A model generated the notes under the pieces. That model was not told the origin of the DNA. It did not search any database and was given only the letters and a program-made list of their open reading frames with translations. Positions 1 through 8,955 of a DNA stretch of 64,000 nt are shown piece by piece; position 1 is the stretch's first letter, and each line of letters starts with the position of its first letter. The stretch comes from Streptomyces lienomycini (GTDB lineage Bacteria; Actinomycetota; Actinomycetes; Streptomycetales; Streptomycetaceae), in the NCBI RefSeq assembly GCF_027947595.1, contig NZ_CP116257.1:3906001-3970000 (forward strand), given 5' to 3'. The translations under genes were made by a program, and so were the position numbers.

Positions 1-15
1 CCGCAGCCGGGCACC

Positions 16-972
16 TCAGAGGTCGATGACGACCTTGCCGCGGACGTGTCGGGCTGCCTGGAGTTCGACGGCCGCGCGGATGTCCTCGACGGGGTAGGCC
101 GCCGCGATGGGTACACGCAGGCGGCCTGCCTCGACAAGGCGCGCGATGCTCTCCAGGGCGCCGGGCGCGGCGTTGGCGCCGCTGGCAGCGGGAATGCCGT
201 GGACCTGGCCCGCGATGGTGCAGATACGGTCGTCCGGGACCTCCAGTTCGCGTGCGACGTGCACCGTGTCCGTGCCGTGCAGGTCCAGGGCCGCGGTGAC
301 AGTGCCCGCACCGAGGTCGCGGACTCTGCCGGCCAGGCCCTCGCCGTAAGCGACCGGTTCGGCGCCGAGACTTCGCAGGTACTGGGCCGACGACGGCGAG
401 CCGGTACCGATGACACGCGCGCCCGCGATGCGTGCCAGCTGCACGGCGAACACGCCGACCCCGCCGCCCGCGCCGCCGATCAGGACCGTGTCGCCCGGAC
501 CGAGGCCGAGGACGTCGAGGGCGGCGGACGCGGTGCTGCCCGCGATCGCAAGCGTGGCGGCGGTACGGTCGTCGACGCCGTCCGGGGTGCGGTGGGCGAT
601 GCCGCTGGCGATGTTCCCGTTCGCGTCGAGGACGATGTGGTCGGCGACCGCCCGGGACAGGGCCGTGCCGAACACGCGGTCGCCCAATGCGTAGCCGCTC
701 GCGTCGGCCCCGACCTGGTCGACGACTCCGGAGTAGTCGGTCCCGAAGCCGCAGGGCAGGCTCAGGCCGAACCGTGCCGCCGTCTCGGGGTCGGCGGTCA
801 TGAACCAGTCCATGGGATTCAGCCCGGCCGCTGACACGCGGACACGGATCTGACCGGCGCCCGCCTGAGGTTCGGGTACGTCCTTGAGTGTCAGGACCTC
901 CGGGCCGCCGAACGAGTCGAGCAGGACAGCCCTGCTCGCGCCGTCTCGGAGTGTGTCGCCATGTCGCTGCAT
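16..972 (-). CDS. NADP-dependent MDR (quinone oxidoreductase-like) enzyme
   Basis: The 318-residue product is a medium-chain dehydrogenase/reductase of the zinc-free quinone oxidoreductase type, expected to reduce activated double bonds or quinones with NADPH in the cytosol. The N-terminal GroES-like half contains GxDYSGVV (about 77-84). The Rossmann half carries GGAGGGVG at 166-173, the nucleotide-binding glycine motif. No structural zinc cysteine cluster is visible. It is transcribed away from a TetR gene that starts at 1051, and the 78-bp gap holds an inverted repeat, so it is probably that repressor's target. The substrate cannot be read from the sequence. Confidence 0.88.
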   Translation of the reverse strand: MQRHGDTLRDGASRAVLLDSFGGPEVLTLKDVPEPQAGAGQIRVRVSAAGLNPMDWFMTADPETAARFGLSLPCGFGTDYSGVVDQVGADASGYALGDRVFGTALSRAVADHIVLDANGNIASGIAHRTPDGVDDRTAATLAIAGSTASAALDVLGLGPGDTVLIGGAGGGVGVFAVQLARIAGARVIGTGSPSSAQYLRSLGAEPVAYGEGLAGRVRDLGAGTVTAALDLHGTDTVHVARELEVPDDRICTIAGQVHGIPAASGANAAPGALESIARLVEAGRLRVPIAAAYPVEDIRAAVELQAARHVRGKVVIDL

Positions 973-1007
973 GTCCTACTCGTTTCGTCGTGTTCGTGAG
1001 CCACCTC

Positions 1008-1027
1008 AAACGGACTATGCTCCGTTT
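1008..1027. promoter_or_regulatory. TetR-type operator, inverted repeat
   Basis: Perfect inverted repeat AAACGGA-6-TCCGTTT in the gap between the divergent MDR and TetR genes. Size and symmetry fit a TetR-dimer operator. The adjacent TetR protein is the likely ligand, by position. Confidence 0.7.
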
Positions 1028-1041
1028 ATGACATCCAGCAT

Positions 1042-1060
1042 AACCGGAGCGTGATCCGTT
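1042..1060. promoter_or_regulatory. Second, weaker copy of the TetR operator over the start codon
   Basis: AACcGGA (1042-1048) and TCCGTT (1055-1060), separated by 6 bp, repeat the arms and spacing of the palindrome at 1008-1027. This copy overlaps the GTG start of the TetR gene, which suggests autorepression or a leaderless start. Confidence 0.5.
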
Positions 1061-1638
1061 TGACGAGTCCCAGGTCGCGTGCGACACGGGCCGACGCCGC
1101 CCGCAACCGCGAACAACTGCTCGAGGTCGCCACCCGCATGCTCGCCTCGGCCGACGCCGAGACGTCCATGCGCGCTATCGCTCGCGAGGCCGGTGTCGGT
1201 ATCGCGACGCTCTACCGCCACTTCCCGACGCGCGAGTCCCTCGTGGAGGCCGTCTACAGCGACCAAGTCGTCCGCCTCACCAACGGCGCCGAGGACCTGC
1301 TCGCGGCCGAGACCCCTGCGGTTGCGATGCGACGCTGGATGGACCTCTTCGGCAACTGGATCGCGACGAAGAACGGCATGCTCGACACCCTGCTGACCCT
1401 GATCGAGTCCGGCGCGGTCGGCCACGCCCAAACCAGGGACAACCTTCTGAACGCCATATCGACGATCCTCGACGCCGGTCGCGCCGCCGGAGACCTGCGG
1501 CCCGACGTCACCGCCGAAGAGATCGCAGCGAGCCTCATCGGGATCTTCACCGTCGCGCACCAGTCGGGCCCTGCGGTCACAGCCGATCGCCTCCTGGACA
1601 TCCTCCTCGACGGCCTTCGACCTCAAGGGCCCCGGTGA
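1051..1638 (+). CDS. TetR/AcrR family transcriptional regulator
   Basis: A 195-residue TetR-family repressor. The helix-turn-helix lies near residues 30-65 (SMRAIAREAGVGIATLYRHF is typical), followed by an all-helical C-terminal ligand domain of the kind found in Streptomyces TetRs with SBP-like regulators. The chosen start is GTG 1051; no clear ribosome-binding site precedes it and an operator half-site overlaps it. It faces the MDR oxidoreductase at 16-972 across a short gap with two related inverted repeats, so it most likely represses that gene and itself. The ligand is unknown. Confidence 0.88.
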   Translation: MIRLTSPRSRATRADAARNREQLLEVATRMLASADAETSMRAIAREAGVGIATLYRHFPTRESLVEAVYSDQVVRLTNGAEDLLAAETPAVAMRRWMDLFGNWIATKNGMLDTLLTLIESGAVGHAQTRDNLLNAISTILDAGRAAGDLRPDVTAEEIAASLIGIFTVAHQSGPAVTADRLLDILLDGLRPQGPR

Positions 1639-1761
1639 GGACCCGCCGCGCGGTACGGAGCGCGGCTGAAGGCTCAGCCGAAACGCAGGTCGGAGACGAT
1701 CCGGGTCAGCAGCCCGACGGGGCCGAGTCCGACCGCGAGGGCGAGGAAGCCGGCTGAGACA

Positions 1762-1950
1762 GCGGGCTCGAGGCAACGCTCAACGACGTCGCCCACTACA
1801 CCGGCGTGGGCGTGGGCACGGCCTACCGGCGGTCCTCGTCGAGGCCCTCGCGGAGCCGAACCCTGGGACGGTCCCGTGCGGTACCTGGAGCGCTCGCCGG
1901 CGATCCAGGCGAAGGATCGAGGCATGGCGGAGCGTGGTCGTGCCCCGGCG
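1762..1950 (+). pseudogene. Degraded TetR-family fragment
   Basis: Translation around 1765-1835 gives a TetR recognition region (TLNDVAHYTGVGVGTAYRR). After a frame change near 1860 it continues as YLERSPAIQAKDRGMAE, which matches the region after the HTH in this family. There is no start, no C-terminal domain and at least one frameshift. It is a relic next to the damaged XRE regulator. Confidence 0.6.
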
Positions 1951-1977
1951 TCTCCCATCTTGCTGCCGGGCGAGTGC

Positions 1978-2752
1978 TCAGGGCCGGCATGCGGCGTCCT
2001 GGCAGTGGCTGGGTTCGCCCTTCGGTTCGTGGGCCCCGTCGAGTGTGGCGGCCCAGCTGGCGAGCAGTTTGAGTCCGTCGGCCGACGTCGTGCCGGGTTC
2101 GGCGCTCATGGCGGTGAGGGTCAGACCCGGATCGGTCGGTACGGGCAGGGCTTCGAAGGCGAGGACCAGGTCGCCGACGGCGGGGTGGCGGAAGCGCTTG
2201 ACGCCAGTGTGGTGCAGGCGCACGTTGTGCGCGGCCCACAGCGAACGGAAGTCCTCGCTGCGGGTGGAGAGTTCACCGATCAGGTCGCTCAGGTCACGGT
2301 TGTACGGATCCTGCCCGGCCTCGGTGCGCAGGAGAGCTGCGGCCGCGGCCTTTGCTGCTCCAGTTCGGACATGTACTGCGCGGCGCCGGGGTTGAGAAAC
2401 TGGTAGCGGGCCATGTTGACCGGCGGGGCCGGATGGGCTGTGCCGTGCGGCGGCGTGCGGGCCGGCGGGTCGTGCCGGCGGTCCGGGCCAGATCCATGAG
2501 GTGGGCGCGCTCGGATTCGTCGAGCTGCAGCGCCCGTGCCAGGGAGTCCAGGACGGCCTCGGAGGTGCCGGAGAGGTTTCCGCGTTCCATGCGGGCGTAG
2601 TACTCGGCGCTCACCCCGGCGAGCATCGCGACCTCTTCGCGGCGCAGCCCCTTGACCCGCCGGTGTCCTGCGGCGGGCCGGCCCGCCTGCTGCGGCGTGA
2701 TCTTCGCACGACGGCTGGTGAGGAACTCGCGGACCTCGCTGCGGTTGTCCAT
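1978..2752 (-). pseudogene. XRE/MmyB-type HTH regulator, two frameshifts
   Basis: From ATG at 2752 the translation reads MDNRSEVREFLTSRRAKITP, then an HTH (GLRREEVAMLAGVSAEYYAR), typical of the Streptomyces HTH plus MmyB-like ligand-binding regulators. The frame breaks near 2425-2440. A second frame gives MARYQFLNPGAAQYMSELEQ, then breaks again near 2350. A third frame carries the MmyB end (LRTEAGQDPYNRDLSDLIGE through LKLLASWAATLD) to a stop at 1978. All domain parts are present in order, so this is either a recently inactivated gene or a region with two sequencing indels. It faces the SDR gene at 3200, which it would be expected to control. Confidence 0.75.
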
Positions 2753-3199
2753 GTCTTCGAGGCTACGACGATCGCAGCAAGTGAGGGGTGCCCTGCCAGT
2801 ACACGTAACAGCGGGCCCTTCCGCACACGCGTGACCTGCCGTTTCATCGAAATCAAGCCAGCAGACGGCCGCCTCTGCGTCAGGTGGCACACACCGCACA
2901 GGGAAGGCGAAATGGAAGGCGGTGCCCTTCCCTGCGAGTGCGGGAACGAGCCGGGCCTTCGCGCGGAAAGGAGTCAGTGATGGCGGAGGACAAGCAGCCC
3001 GAAGCGCCGCCCCGCCCGTACCTCCTGACATTCGCCGGGGCGCCCGGAACCATCCAGCCCCCGCACACCCTCCCGCGCCTACGGAAGAGAGCATGCGGGC
3101 ATTTCCGGCGTGGCGAGAACGCACTGTCACACACCCCCCCCGCACGAGGCGGTTCCCCGAACGTCGGGCCCGCCTGCCACAGAGATGGGAACCCTGAGC
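2753..3199. other. Intergenic region, XRE regulator / SDR
   Basis: A 447-bp divergent intergenic region. A short plus-strand reading frame begins at ATG 2980 behind a good AAAGGAG (MAEDKQPEAPPRPYLLTFAG), but it runs on out of frame over the SDR gene and matches no family known to me. It may be the 5' stub of a lost gene. Nothing else convincing was seen. Confidence 0.4.
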
Positions 3200-3967
3200 A
3201 TGAACCCGCAATACAACTTCGAAGGCCAGGTCGCCCTGGTCACCGGCGCGGCCTCCGGCATGGGACTGGCCGCCGCCCGTGCCTTCGCCCAGGCCGGCGC
3301 AGCCGTCGTACTGGCCGACGTGAACGAGGCCGCCGTGCAGACGGCGGCGAAGGAGCTCACCGACGCCGGACACCAGGCCATCGGTGTGGTGTGCGACGTC
3401 ACCGACGAGAACCAGGCCGCCGCCATGGTCCGGAGCGCGGTGGACACCTACGGCCGCCTGGACATGGCCTTCAACAACGCCGGTATCCAGGTCCCGCCCT
3501 CGGACGCCGCCGACGAGACGGCCGAGGACTTCGACCTGGTCAACGGCGTCAACCTGCGCGGCGTGTGGGCCGCCCAGAAGCACGAACTGCGCCAGATGCG
3601 CACCCAGGGCTCCGGCGCGATCGTCAACTGCTCCTCCCTCGGCGGACTGGTCGGCCTGCCCGAACGCGCCGCCTACCACGCCTCCAAGCACGGTGTGATC
3701 GGCCTGACCAAGAGCGCCGCGGTCGAGTACGCGCCCAAGGGCATCCGCATCAACGCCGTCTGCCCCGGCGTGATCGAGACCCCGATGGTCGCCGACATGC
3801 TCGAAGGGCAGGCCGAGGCCATGGCCGCGATCATGAACGAGCAGCCCATCGGGCGCCTCGGCCAGGCCGAGGAGGTCGCCGCCGCTGCGCTGTGGCTGTG
3901 CAGCCCCGGAGCCAGCTTCGTGATCGGCGTCGCACTGCCCGTCGACGGCGGATACACCACCCACTGA
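3200..3967 (+). CDS. SDR family oxidoreductase
   Basis: A 255-residue classical short-chain dehydrogenase. Visible motifs: TGAASGMG cofactor motif at 15-22, D40 after beta-2 (NAD preference likely), NNAG at 92-95, the Ser region at 145-146, and the catalytic YHASK with Tyr159 and Lys163. The C-terminal PVDGGYTTH ending is typical. ATG 3200 was chosen because it begins the family's normal N-terminus; an upstream in-frame ATG at 3185 would add five residues. It lies divergent from a broken MmyB-type regulator. The substrate is not predictable. Confidence 0.92.
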   Translation: MNPQYNFEGQVALVTGAASGMGLAAARAFAQAGAAVVLADVNEAAVQTAAKELTDAGHQAIGVVCDVTDENQAAAMVRSAVDTYGRLDMAFNNAGIQVPPSDAADETAEDFDLVNGVNLRGVWAAQKHELRQMRTQGSGAIVNCSSLGGLVGLPERAAYHASKHGVIGLTKSAAVEYAPKGIRINAVCPGVIETPMVADMLEGQAEAMAAIMNEQPIGRLGQAEEVAAAALWLCSPGASFVIGVALPVDGGYTTH

Positions 3968-3971
3968 ACCC

Positions 3972-3984
3972 CCCCCAACGGGGG
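3972..3984. terminator. Possible short GC hairpin after SDR gene
   Basis: CCCCC-AAC-GGGGG begins four bases after the SDR stop codon. Its short stem and lack of a T-run make this only a possible terminator. Confidence 0.3.
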
Positions 3985-4062
3985 CGCCCGGCCCGGGACG
4001 CGGCACACACGCTTCACCGCACCACCGCGCCGGGTCACCCCCGCCCCGTACCGGAGACCATC

Positions 4063-4158
4063 ATGAGCACCTGGACCCAGACCCAGCTGCGCTCGTTCGC
4101 AGCAGCCGACGACCTGCACATCTCATCCGCCCGCGAGGACGGCGTCACCCACGGCAAG
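4063..4158 (+). pseudogene. DUF2255-like protein, N-terminal stub
   Basis: ATG 4063 begins MSTWTQTQLRSFAAADDLHI followed by about 12 more residues that fit the start of DUF2255 proteins (MSTWT..EL..I..ADEL.I...R.DG). Similarity stops at about 4158, where a minus-strand gene ends at 4161. The remaining roughly 90 residues are missing, so a rearrangement breakpoint lies here. Confidence 0.55.
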
Positions 4159-4160
4159 GA

Positions 4161-4484
4161 TCAGGAAGAGACGGGCTCCGCGATACGGAAGTTGCTGCCG
4201 TTGAGTGGGCCAAGCACGGCTGTGATGACCAAGCGTCCGTCACCCGGCCCGACAGCGAACTCCCGGCTGCCCTCGCCGAGTCGAGTCCGGCTCTGCCCCC
4301 GATAGCGGAAGAAGACGTTGATGCTATGTCCCCCGGCCGTTACAGGGACCTCGATCACACCCCAACTCCCGGTGTGCTCCTGCGCGTCGACCTGCACCAC
4401 TGGCCTGGTGAACATCCGGTGGAACCAGAGCGCGCTGAGTGACGGTCTGACGTGAACCTCAAGGACTACACTCGGTGTATCCAT
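4161..4484 (-). CDS. Conserved hypothetical protein
   Basis: A 107-residue predicted protein starting MDTPSVVLEVHVRPSLSALW. The pattern of alternating hydrophobic residues suggests a beta-rich domain; no signal peptide, membrane segment or catalytic motif is evident. Composition and codon bias are Streptomyces-like and the start codon is unambiguous (ATG at 4484). Function unknown. Its 3' end abuts the truncated DUF2255 gene. Confidence 0.55.
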   Translation of the reverse strand: MDTPSVVLEVHVRPSLSALWFHRMFTRPVVQVDAQEHTGSWGVIEVPVTAGGHSINVFFRYRGQSRTRLGEGSREFAVGPGDGRLVITAVLGPLNGSNFRIAEPVSS

Positions 4485-4929
4485 AGAGTAAGGATACGGG
4501 TCTTGTCCCGGACCTTACTTGACAACCGTGGCAGGCACCGACAATGCAGACGTACATGGAGTGAGGGCCGTTGCTGCGGCAGGTGACCTCCTTGCCGGTG
4601 ACCGGATCACGGCCAGTGCCTGATGGGAGCCGGACGGGCGCGGCCTTCCGTCCGGCGGGGTGTGTGATGCACGGTGGCAATCACGGGTGCGGACATACCC
4701 CGGCTACGAGTCGGCGGGTGTCCTGGTGCTGCCACCTCCATGCGGACCGCAGGGACCGGCCGGCTGACACGGCAGCCACGATCCCCACCCCCTCTCGCCG
4801 CGCTTCGTAGCAAAGGCGCCCCTGAGAGGTCGGTTTGGGAGCCTTGGGCCGTGACTTGCCTTGAATTGGTGTTCATCAGCGGTTACTTCGAACGCGCTGT
4901 CCGGTGGGGCGACGGGGGATACTGGTCCT
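4485..4929. other. Intergenic region
   Basis: A region of about 445 bp. A minus-strand frame around 4459-4680 encodes a short Cys-rich stretch (CRSNGPHSMYVCIVGACHGC) that may be a relic, but it overlaps the gene at 4161-4484 and lacks a good start signal. No other feature was recognised. Confidence 0.35.
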
Positions 4930-5337
4930 GTGGACTGGTTGGAGCGAGCTCGGGCGGCGGAACAGCTCCCAGAATGGGATGTGGCGATCGCGCTGGTAAG
5001 CGCCCACGCCGAGTGTTTCTCCGACGATCCAGACATGCACGACAATCATCTGTGGCATATGGACCTGCTGGCCCGGGCGGAACGGGTAGCAGAGCTTACG
5101 GAGCGCGCCCTCACCGATAGCCACGCACGTCGAAGACTCAACAGATCGCTTCGAGAGCGGGGCATGGAGGCGGCGCTGCGTGACCGCGCCGAAGACGGCG
5201 ACCGCGGCGCCTTGTACGTCCTCGTTCGACTGATGTGCGAGACGGGTCGGGTGCAAGAAGCCCAGAAGGCAGTCCAAGACATCGGTCCTGACGACCAGTA
5301 CGCACACCAGATAGTGGCCAGAGACTGCCGGCCGTAG
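4930..5337 (+). CDS. Conserved hypothetical protein of helical-repeat type
   Basis: A 136-residue protein from GTG 4930 (VDWLERARAAEQLPEWDVAI). The sequence has repeated short helical pairs resembling a TPR-like or SEL1-like solenoid and belongs, as I recall it, to a family common in Streptomyces. The last few residues (VARDCRP) may be altered, because a transposon-associated relic begins immediately after on the other strand. No catalytic residues are apparent; function unknown. Confidence 0.6.
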   Translation: MDWLERARAAEQLPEWDVAIALVSAHAECFSDDPDMHDNHLWHMDLLARAERVAELTERALTDSHARRRLNRSLRERGMEAALRDRAEDGDRGALYVLVRLMCETGRVQEAQKAVQDIGPDDQYAHQIVARDCRP

Positions 5338-5471
5338 ATGTCCGGCCATGACCTCCTCATGAAGTTGCCGGTGCCGACGTCGGCGAGAATGTCGAGCTTG
5401 ACCAGCCCTTTCAGCTTGGCGCGGCTGCCTTCGACGTTCTTCGGCAGCAGCTCGTGACCCACTGGGCGCAT
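5338..5471 (-). pseudogene. Relic of IS-associated winged-helix accessory protein
   Basis: Minus-strand translation GHELLPKNVEGSRAKLKGLV continuing LDILADVGTGNFMRRS matches the C-terminal winged-helix pattern of the small gene at 38674-39078 (NVTRSRLGRLVRQGFLEQPGRGRY). The upstream part is missing. It sits next to a transposase relic. Confidence 0.5.
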
Positions 5472-5624
5472 GGTTGAAGAAGGTGGCGAGGACGCGCGGG
5501 TGGTCCGGGTGCTCGCGCAAGGGCCTCAGCCTGCCGTAACCCGTTCTGCGGGCTGTCGCTCTGTGCGCGGAGGCCACCGCGCCCGGCAGGGCGACCCGAC
5601 CAGCCTCGGCAAGCTGCTGATCAT

Positions 5625-6035
5625 GAAACTGTCGGCCTCGGCTCGGGCATGACCTACTGGCGGCGCCTCGCCGCCTGGAACGACGCCGGCGTGCCAGCTC
5701 CACCAGCTGCTGCTGGGCGAATCGACCGCGCACGGCCGGGCAAACACCACCACATCGTCGACGGGCAGGGCATCCCACTCGCGGTGTCACTGACCGGAGC
5801 TGACCGGAGTAGACCGCGGACGACCTCACCCAACTCGTGCCGCTCCTCGACAAGATTCCCGCCGACGCCCCGACGCACTCCTGGCCGACCGCGGCTACGA
5901 CCACGACACGTACCGTCGCCCGCCCTGGCAGCGAGGCATCGGCCCCGTGATCGCGAAGACAGGCGAGCGAGCCACACGGCACCAGTCCGGGCGTCTTCCG
6001 CTACGCCCTCGAGCGTGGCGGTGGGTGAAGCAGTC
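5625..6035 (+). pseudogene. IS5-family transposase relic (same family as the 34037 and 39089 copies)
   Basis: Scattered frames encode GSGMTYWRRLAAWNDAGV, ARPGKHHHIVDGQGIPLAVS, LLADRGYDHDTYRR and GVFRYALER, in the same order as the complete transposase at 34080-34915. Internal deletions and several frameshifts make it non-functional. Confidence 0.75.
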
Positions 6036-6039
6036 GACG

Positions 6040-6478
6040 AGGTCGCGGGGTGGCGCACTCCCCGCTCCCGAGCGAGAAGGCTCATCGACGCTTACCATCA
6101 GGACGGCCGCACTCCGACCGAGGTCCGTGCCGCGCTCGTACCGGACTACCTCTTCGCGCTCCCCACCGCCCGCGGTGCCCTCGCCCACGCCGCCGCGGGC
6201 GGCGGTGCCCGTCTTCTGATGATCGGTCCCGCCGAGGCCGCGCCCGCCGCACACGGCACTGAGATGTACGCCCTGGTCGGCGAAGAACGGCCTGGCCGCA
6301 GCGCGGAGCAGGCCGTATCCGCGACATCGTGCTCGACTTCGCCACCGGCGAGCATTTCCGCCGGTGGCCCGCCGTCACGGACCGGCCCACCTCGGAACGG
6401 TCGGCAATCCTCCCTTCGGGATCACCGCCCGTTACCAGGCCGCCCTGGACCTGTGGGCGGGCATCGAGCGCCCCTGAC
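6040..6478 (+). pseudogene. Carboxylesterase C-terminal fragment
   Basis: The frame reading RLIDAYHQDGRTPTEVRAAL, then DYLFALPTARGALAHA, then HGTEMYALVGE resembles the C-terminal part of type-B (para-nitrobenzyl) carboxylesterases, where the HGTE/HGAD motif supplies the catalytic His region. The nucleophile-containing N-terminal half is missing, apparently replaced by the transposase relic upstream, and the frame changes at least once near 6320. It ends in QAALDLWAGIERP at about 6478. Confidence 0.6.
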
Positions 6479-6537
6479 GGCCGGCAGGCGACACGGAACA
6501 GCGCACCAAGGGGGACGAACAGAGTGAGGAACTCGGC

Positions 6538-7569
6538 ATGAGTCACATGAGTCAGTCGTCAGCAGCCGGCGGCGCCGCACAGGCGACGATGCGGGCCGTG
6601 ATCGTCACCCGGCCCGGCGGCCTGGACGCACTTCAGATCGAGGACGTGCCGGTACCCGTCCGCAAACCCGGCTGGGTACGGATCAAGGTCAAGGCGTTCG
6701 GCGTCAACGAGTCCGAGGTCATCACCCGCAAGGGCGAGTCGGACGCGGTGGTCACCTACCCGCGTGTACCCGGCATCGAGGGCGTCGGCGTGGTCGATGT
6801 CGCCGACGAGGACAGCGGACTGCGGCCGGGCCAGCAGGTAGCCACGATGATGGGCGGTATGGGCCGCTCCTACGACGGCGCGTACGCCCAGTACGTCACC
6901 GTCCCGGAGGCGCAGGTCATCCCGTTCGAGACCGCCCTCCCGTGGGACGTGGTCGGCGCACTGCCCGAGATGTTCCAGACCGCCTACGGATCCCTCACTC
7001 GGGGCCTGGACCTCAAGTCCGGGCAGACGCTGCTGATCCGCGGCGGCACCTCCACGGTCGGGCTGAGCGCGGCCACGATCGCAAAAGACCTCGGAGCGAC
7101 CGTACTGTCCACCACCCGCAGCCCCGGCCGGGCCGGAGAACTGCGGGCAGCGGGCGTCGACCATCCCCTCGTCGACGACGGCACCCTCGCCGGCCAGGTG
7201 CGCGAGCTGGTGCCGGACGGAGTGGACGCCGCACTGGAGCTGGTGGGCTGCTCGGTCCTCGCCGACACCCTCCGCACCGTCCGCCTGCACGGTACGGTCT
7301 GCTTCACCGGAGCCCTGGCGGGCCAGTGGTCCATCCCCGACTTCACCCCGTTCATGATCCCGGGCGGGGTACGCCTCACCTCCTACGGCGGTGAGGCCGC
7401 CGACCTCCCGGCCGACGTCTTCGCCCAGCAGCTCCAGGCCATCGCCGCAGGACACCTCAAGGTTCCGGTCGCGAAGGTCTACCACGGCCTGGAACAGGTC
7501 CGTGACGCCCAGGCCGACCTCGAGTCAGGCACCATGCCGGGCAAGCACGTCGTCGTCGTGGACGGCTGA
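6538..7569 (+). CDS. Zinc-free MDR oxidoreductase (quinone reductase-like)
   Basis: A 343-residue medium-chain reductase. The catalytic domain (19-135) is followed by a Rossmann domain with RGGTSTVGLSA at 168-178, which fits NAD(P)H binding. Cysteine zinc ligands are lacking. The end (GKHVVVVDG) is typical. ATG 6538 has a GAGGAA ribosome-binding site; MRAV at 6589 is an alternative start with a more usual family length. It is the second MDR enzyme in the window and stands alone between pseudogenes, so regulation and substrate are open. Confidence 0.85.
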   Translation: MSHMSQSSAAGGAAQATMRAVIVTRPGGLDALQIEDVPVPVRKPGWVRIKVKAFGVNESEVITRKGESDAVVTYPRVPGIEGVGVVDVADEDSGLRPGQQVATMMGGMGRSYDGAYAQYVTVPEAQVIPFETALPWDVVGALPEMFQTAYGSLTRGLDLKSGQTLLIRGGTSTVGLSAATIAKDLGATVLSTTRSPGRAGELRAAGVDHPLVDDGTLAGQVRELVPDGVDAALELVGCSVLADTLRTVRLHGTVCFTGALAGQWSIPDFTPFMIPGGVRLTSYGGEAADLPADVFAQQLQAIAAGHLKVPVAKVYHGLEQVRDAQADLESGTMPGKHVVVVDG

Positions 7570-7589
7570 GAACCGATCGTGTGACGCGA

Positions 7590-7815
7590 CAAGCGGCAAG
7601 GCCATCGCACACAGCGACTCGCTCCGCTCGAACCCGCGCATCGTCCGCAGCAAGTACCTCAACCCGGCGATGAGCGTCACCGGCAGTGGTGAATTCACGC
7701 TCCTGGCCTACGACCCGAACACCTACGCTCTCGCCGCCGACGGCAACGAACGGCACCTGCGCACCTGGAACGCCACCAAGGTGTTCCGGCGCTCGACGGC
7801 GAGTGACACATCGGG
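7590..7815 (+). pseudogene. Unrecognised protein fragment
   Basis: A plus-strand frame reads NPRIVRSKYLNPAMSVTGSG and then FTLLAYDPNTYALAADGNE, followed by RHLRTWNATKVFRRS. It looks coding by codon bias and amino acid pattern, but it has no start and fades out near 7815. I could not assign a family; it is probably the C-terminal end of a deleted gene. Confidence 0.4.
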
Positions 7816-7895
7816 TACTCCCGCTGGGCGTTCCCGCGGGCGGCGACGACAGCCATCGCCTCCTGACGGGCGAGCGGGCGTCCGCCGCGTTCGCG

Positions 7896-8831
7896 TCACG
7901 CGCCGGTCCTCGCCTCGCGGGCAGCGAAGGCGGCCGGGGCGAGACCGGTGCGGTCGCGGACGAAGCGGCCGAAGTTCGCGGGGTCGGTGAAGCCGAGGTG
8001 AGCGGCCACGGCCCGGGCTTCCCACCGGGCACCTCCCAGCAGGCGCCGAGCTTCAAGGAGGCGTCGTTCGTCGATGAGTTCGCGTACCCCCTTGCCGGTG
8101 GCGTCCCGGGCGGCGCGGCTGAGGGTGCGGACCGAACAGCCGAGCAACTCGGCGTAGTCCGCGGCGTGGTGCAGCTCACGGAAGTGCAGTTCCAGGGCGT
8201 CCAGGAAGCGTCCGTACCTGTCGGTGCGGCTCGTGCCGGTCGTGGCTGTGCCGGTCGGGGCGATGCCCGGGGCGTTGGCCAGGCGCAGCAGCAGGGATTC
8301 GAGCAGGCTGCGGCGTAGGGCGTGGTGGATGTCGAGGGGGCGGCGCCCCAGTGCGCGGTGTTCGTCCAGGAGCTGGAACGCCGACTGCTGGAGCCAGGCG
8401 GAGTCACCGGCGTGCGGGCTCAGCACGGCCGGGGCGTCATGCGCGGTGAGCGGGGCCAGCAGACGGGCGATGTCCGGCCGTAGTACATCCGGTTCGAACA
8501 GGATGAACGGGCCCCGGGCGGAGCCGGGCGGATGCCAGCACAGCGTGTGTCCCGGACGCACCCAGAGCCACTGGCCGGGGGCGACGGTCCGCGTGACGTG
8601 GTCGACATCGTGCCGCAGCTCGCCCTCGGTGACCGCGATGAGGTAGTGGAAGGTGGCGCGGCCCGGCCGGGGAGGGTTCCACGGCCAGTCGTCGTGCTGG
8701 ACGAAGAAATCCTCGATGGTGTTCACCTCCAGGCCGTACGGAGTGCCGACCGGGGGCTGGAAAGCGTACAGCGGAACCGTGGCGGGTCCCGCCTGACCGC
8801 TCAGGCTGAGGTGTCGCTTGTCGACCATCAC
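7896..8831 (-). CDS. AraC family transcriptional regulator
   Basis: A 311-residue regulator. Residues about 30-160 resemble a cupin-type effector domain (DFFVQHDDWPW, APGQWLWVRPGHTLCW). The C-terminal ~95 residues form the double HTH of AraC/XylS proteins (ADYAELLGCSVRTLSRAA, then AVAAHLGFTDPANFGRFVRD). Tandem ATG codons at 8831 and 8828 are both possible starts. It is divergent from the MmcQ/YjbR pair beginning at 8956 and may regulate it. Confidence 0.88.
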   Translation of the reverse strand: MMVDKRHLSLSGQAGPATVPLYAFQPPVGTPYGLEVNTIEDFFVQHDDWPWNPPRPGRATFHYLIAVTEGELRHDVDHVTRTVAPGQWLWVRPGHTLCWHPPGSARGPFILFEPDVLRPDIARLLAPLTAHDAPAVLSPHAGDSAWLQQSAFQLLDEHRALGRRPLDIHHALRRSLLESLLLRLANAPGIAPTGTATTGTSRTDRYGRFLDALELHFRELHHAADYAELLGCSVRTLSRAARDATGKGVRELIDERRLLEARRLLGGARWEARAVAAHLGFTDPANFGRFVRDRTGLAPAAFAAREARTGA

Positions 8832-8955
8832 GTGTCCGCAGTCTAACGCGCCTCATTTCGGTTTCGGGGAGAGAGTGGGAGGTGCCGCCGCGACCGCGCG
8901 GCGCGCTCGCGTCACATGGTGCCCAGCCCGCGCCCATCTGAGGGAGGAGACGTCC

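Noticed and set aside
2980-3199. Reading frame from ATG 2980 with a good ribosome-binding site
   Set aside because: It has no stop before running through the SDR gene in the wrong frame; at most a stub.
2294-4006. A 570-codon minus-strand frame crossing the SDR gene
   Set aside because: Only the part from ATG 2752 encodes a real HTH; the rest is antisense to the SDR gene.
4459-4680. Cys-rich 73-residue minus-strand frame, possible zinc protein
   Set aside because: It overlaps the better-supported gene at 4161-4484, has no ribosome-binding site and no recognised family.
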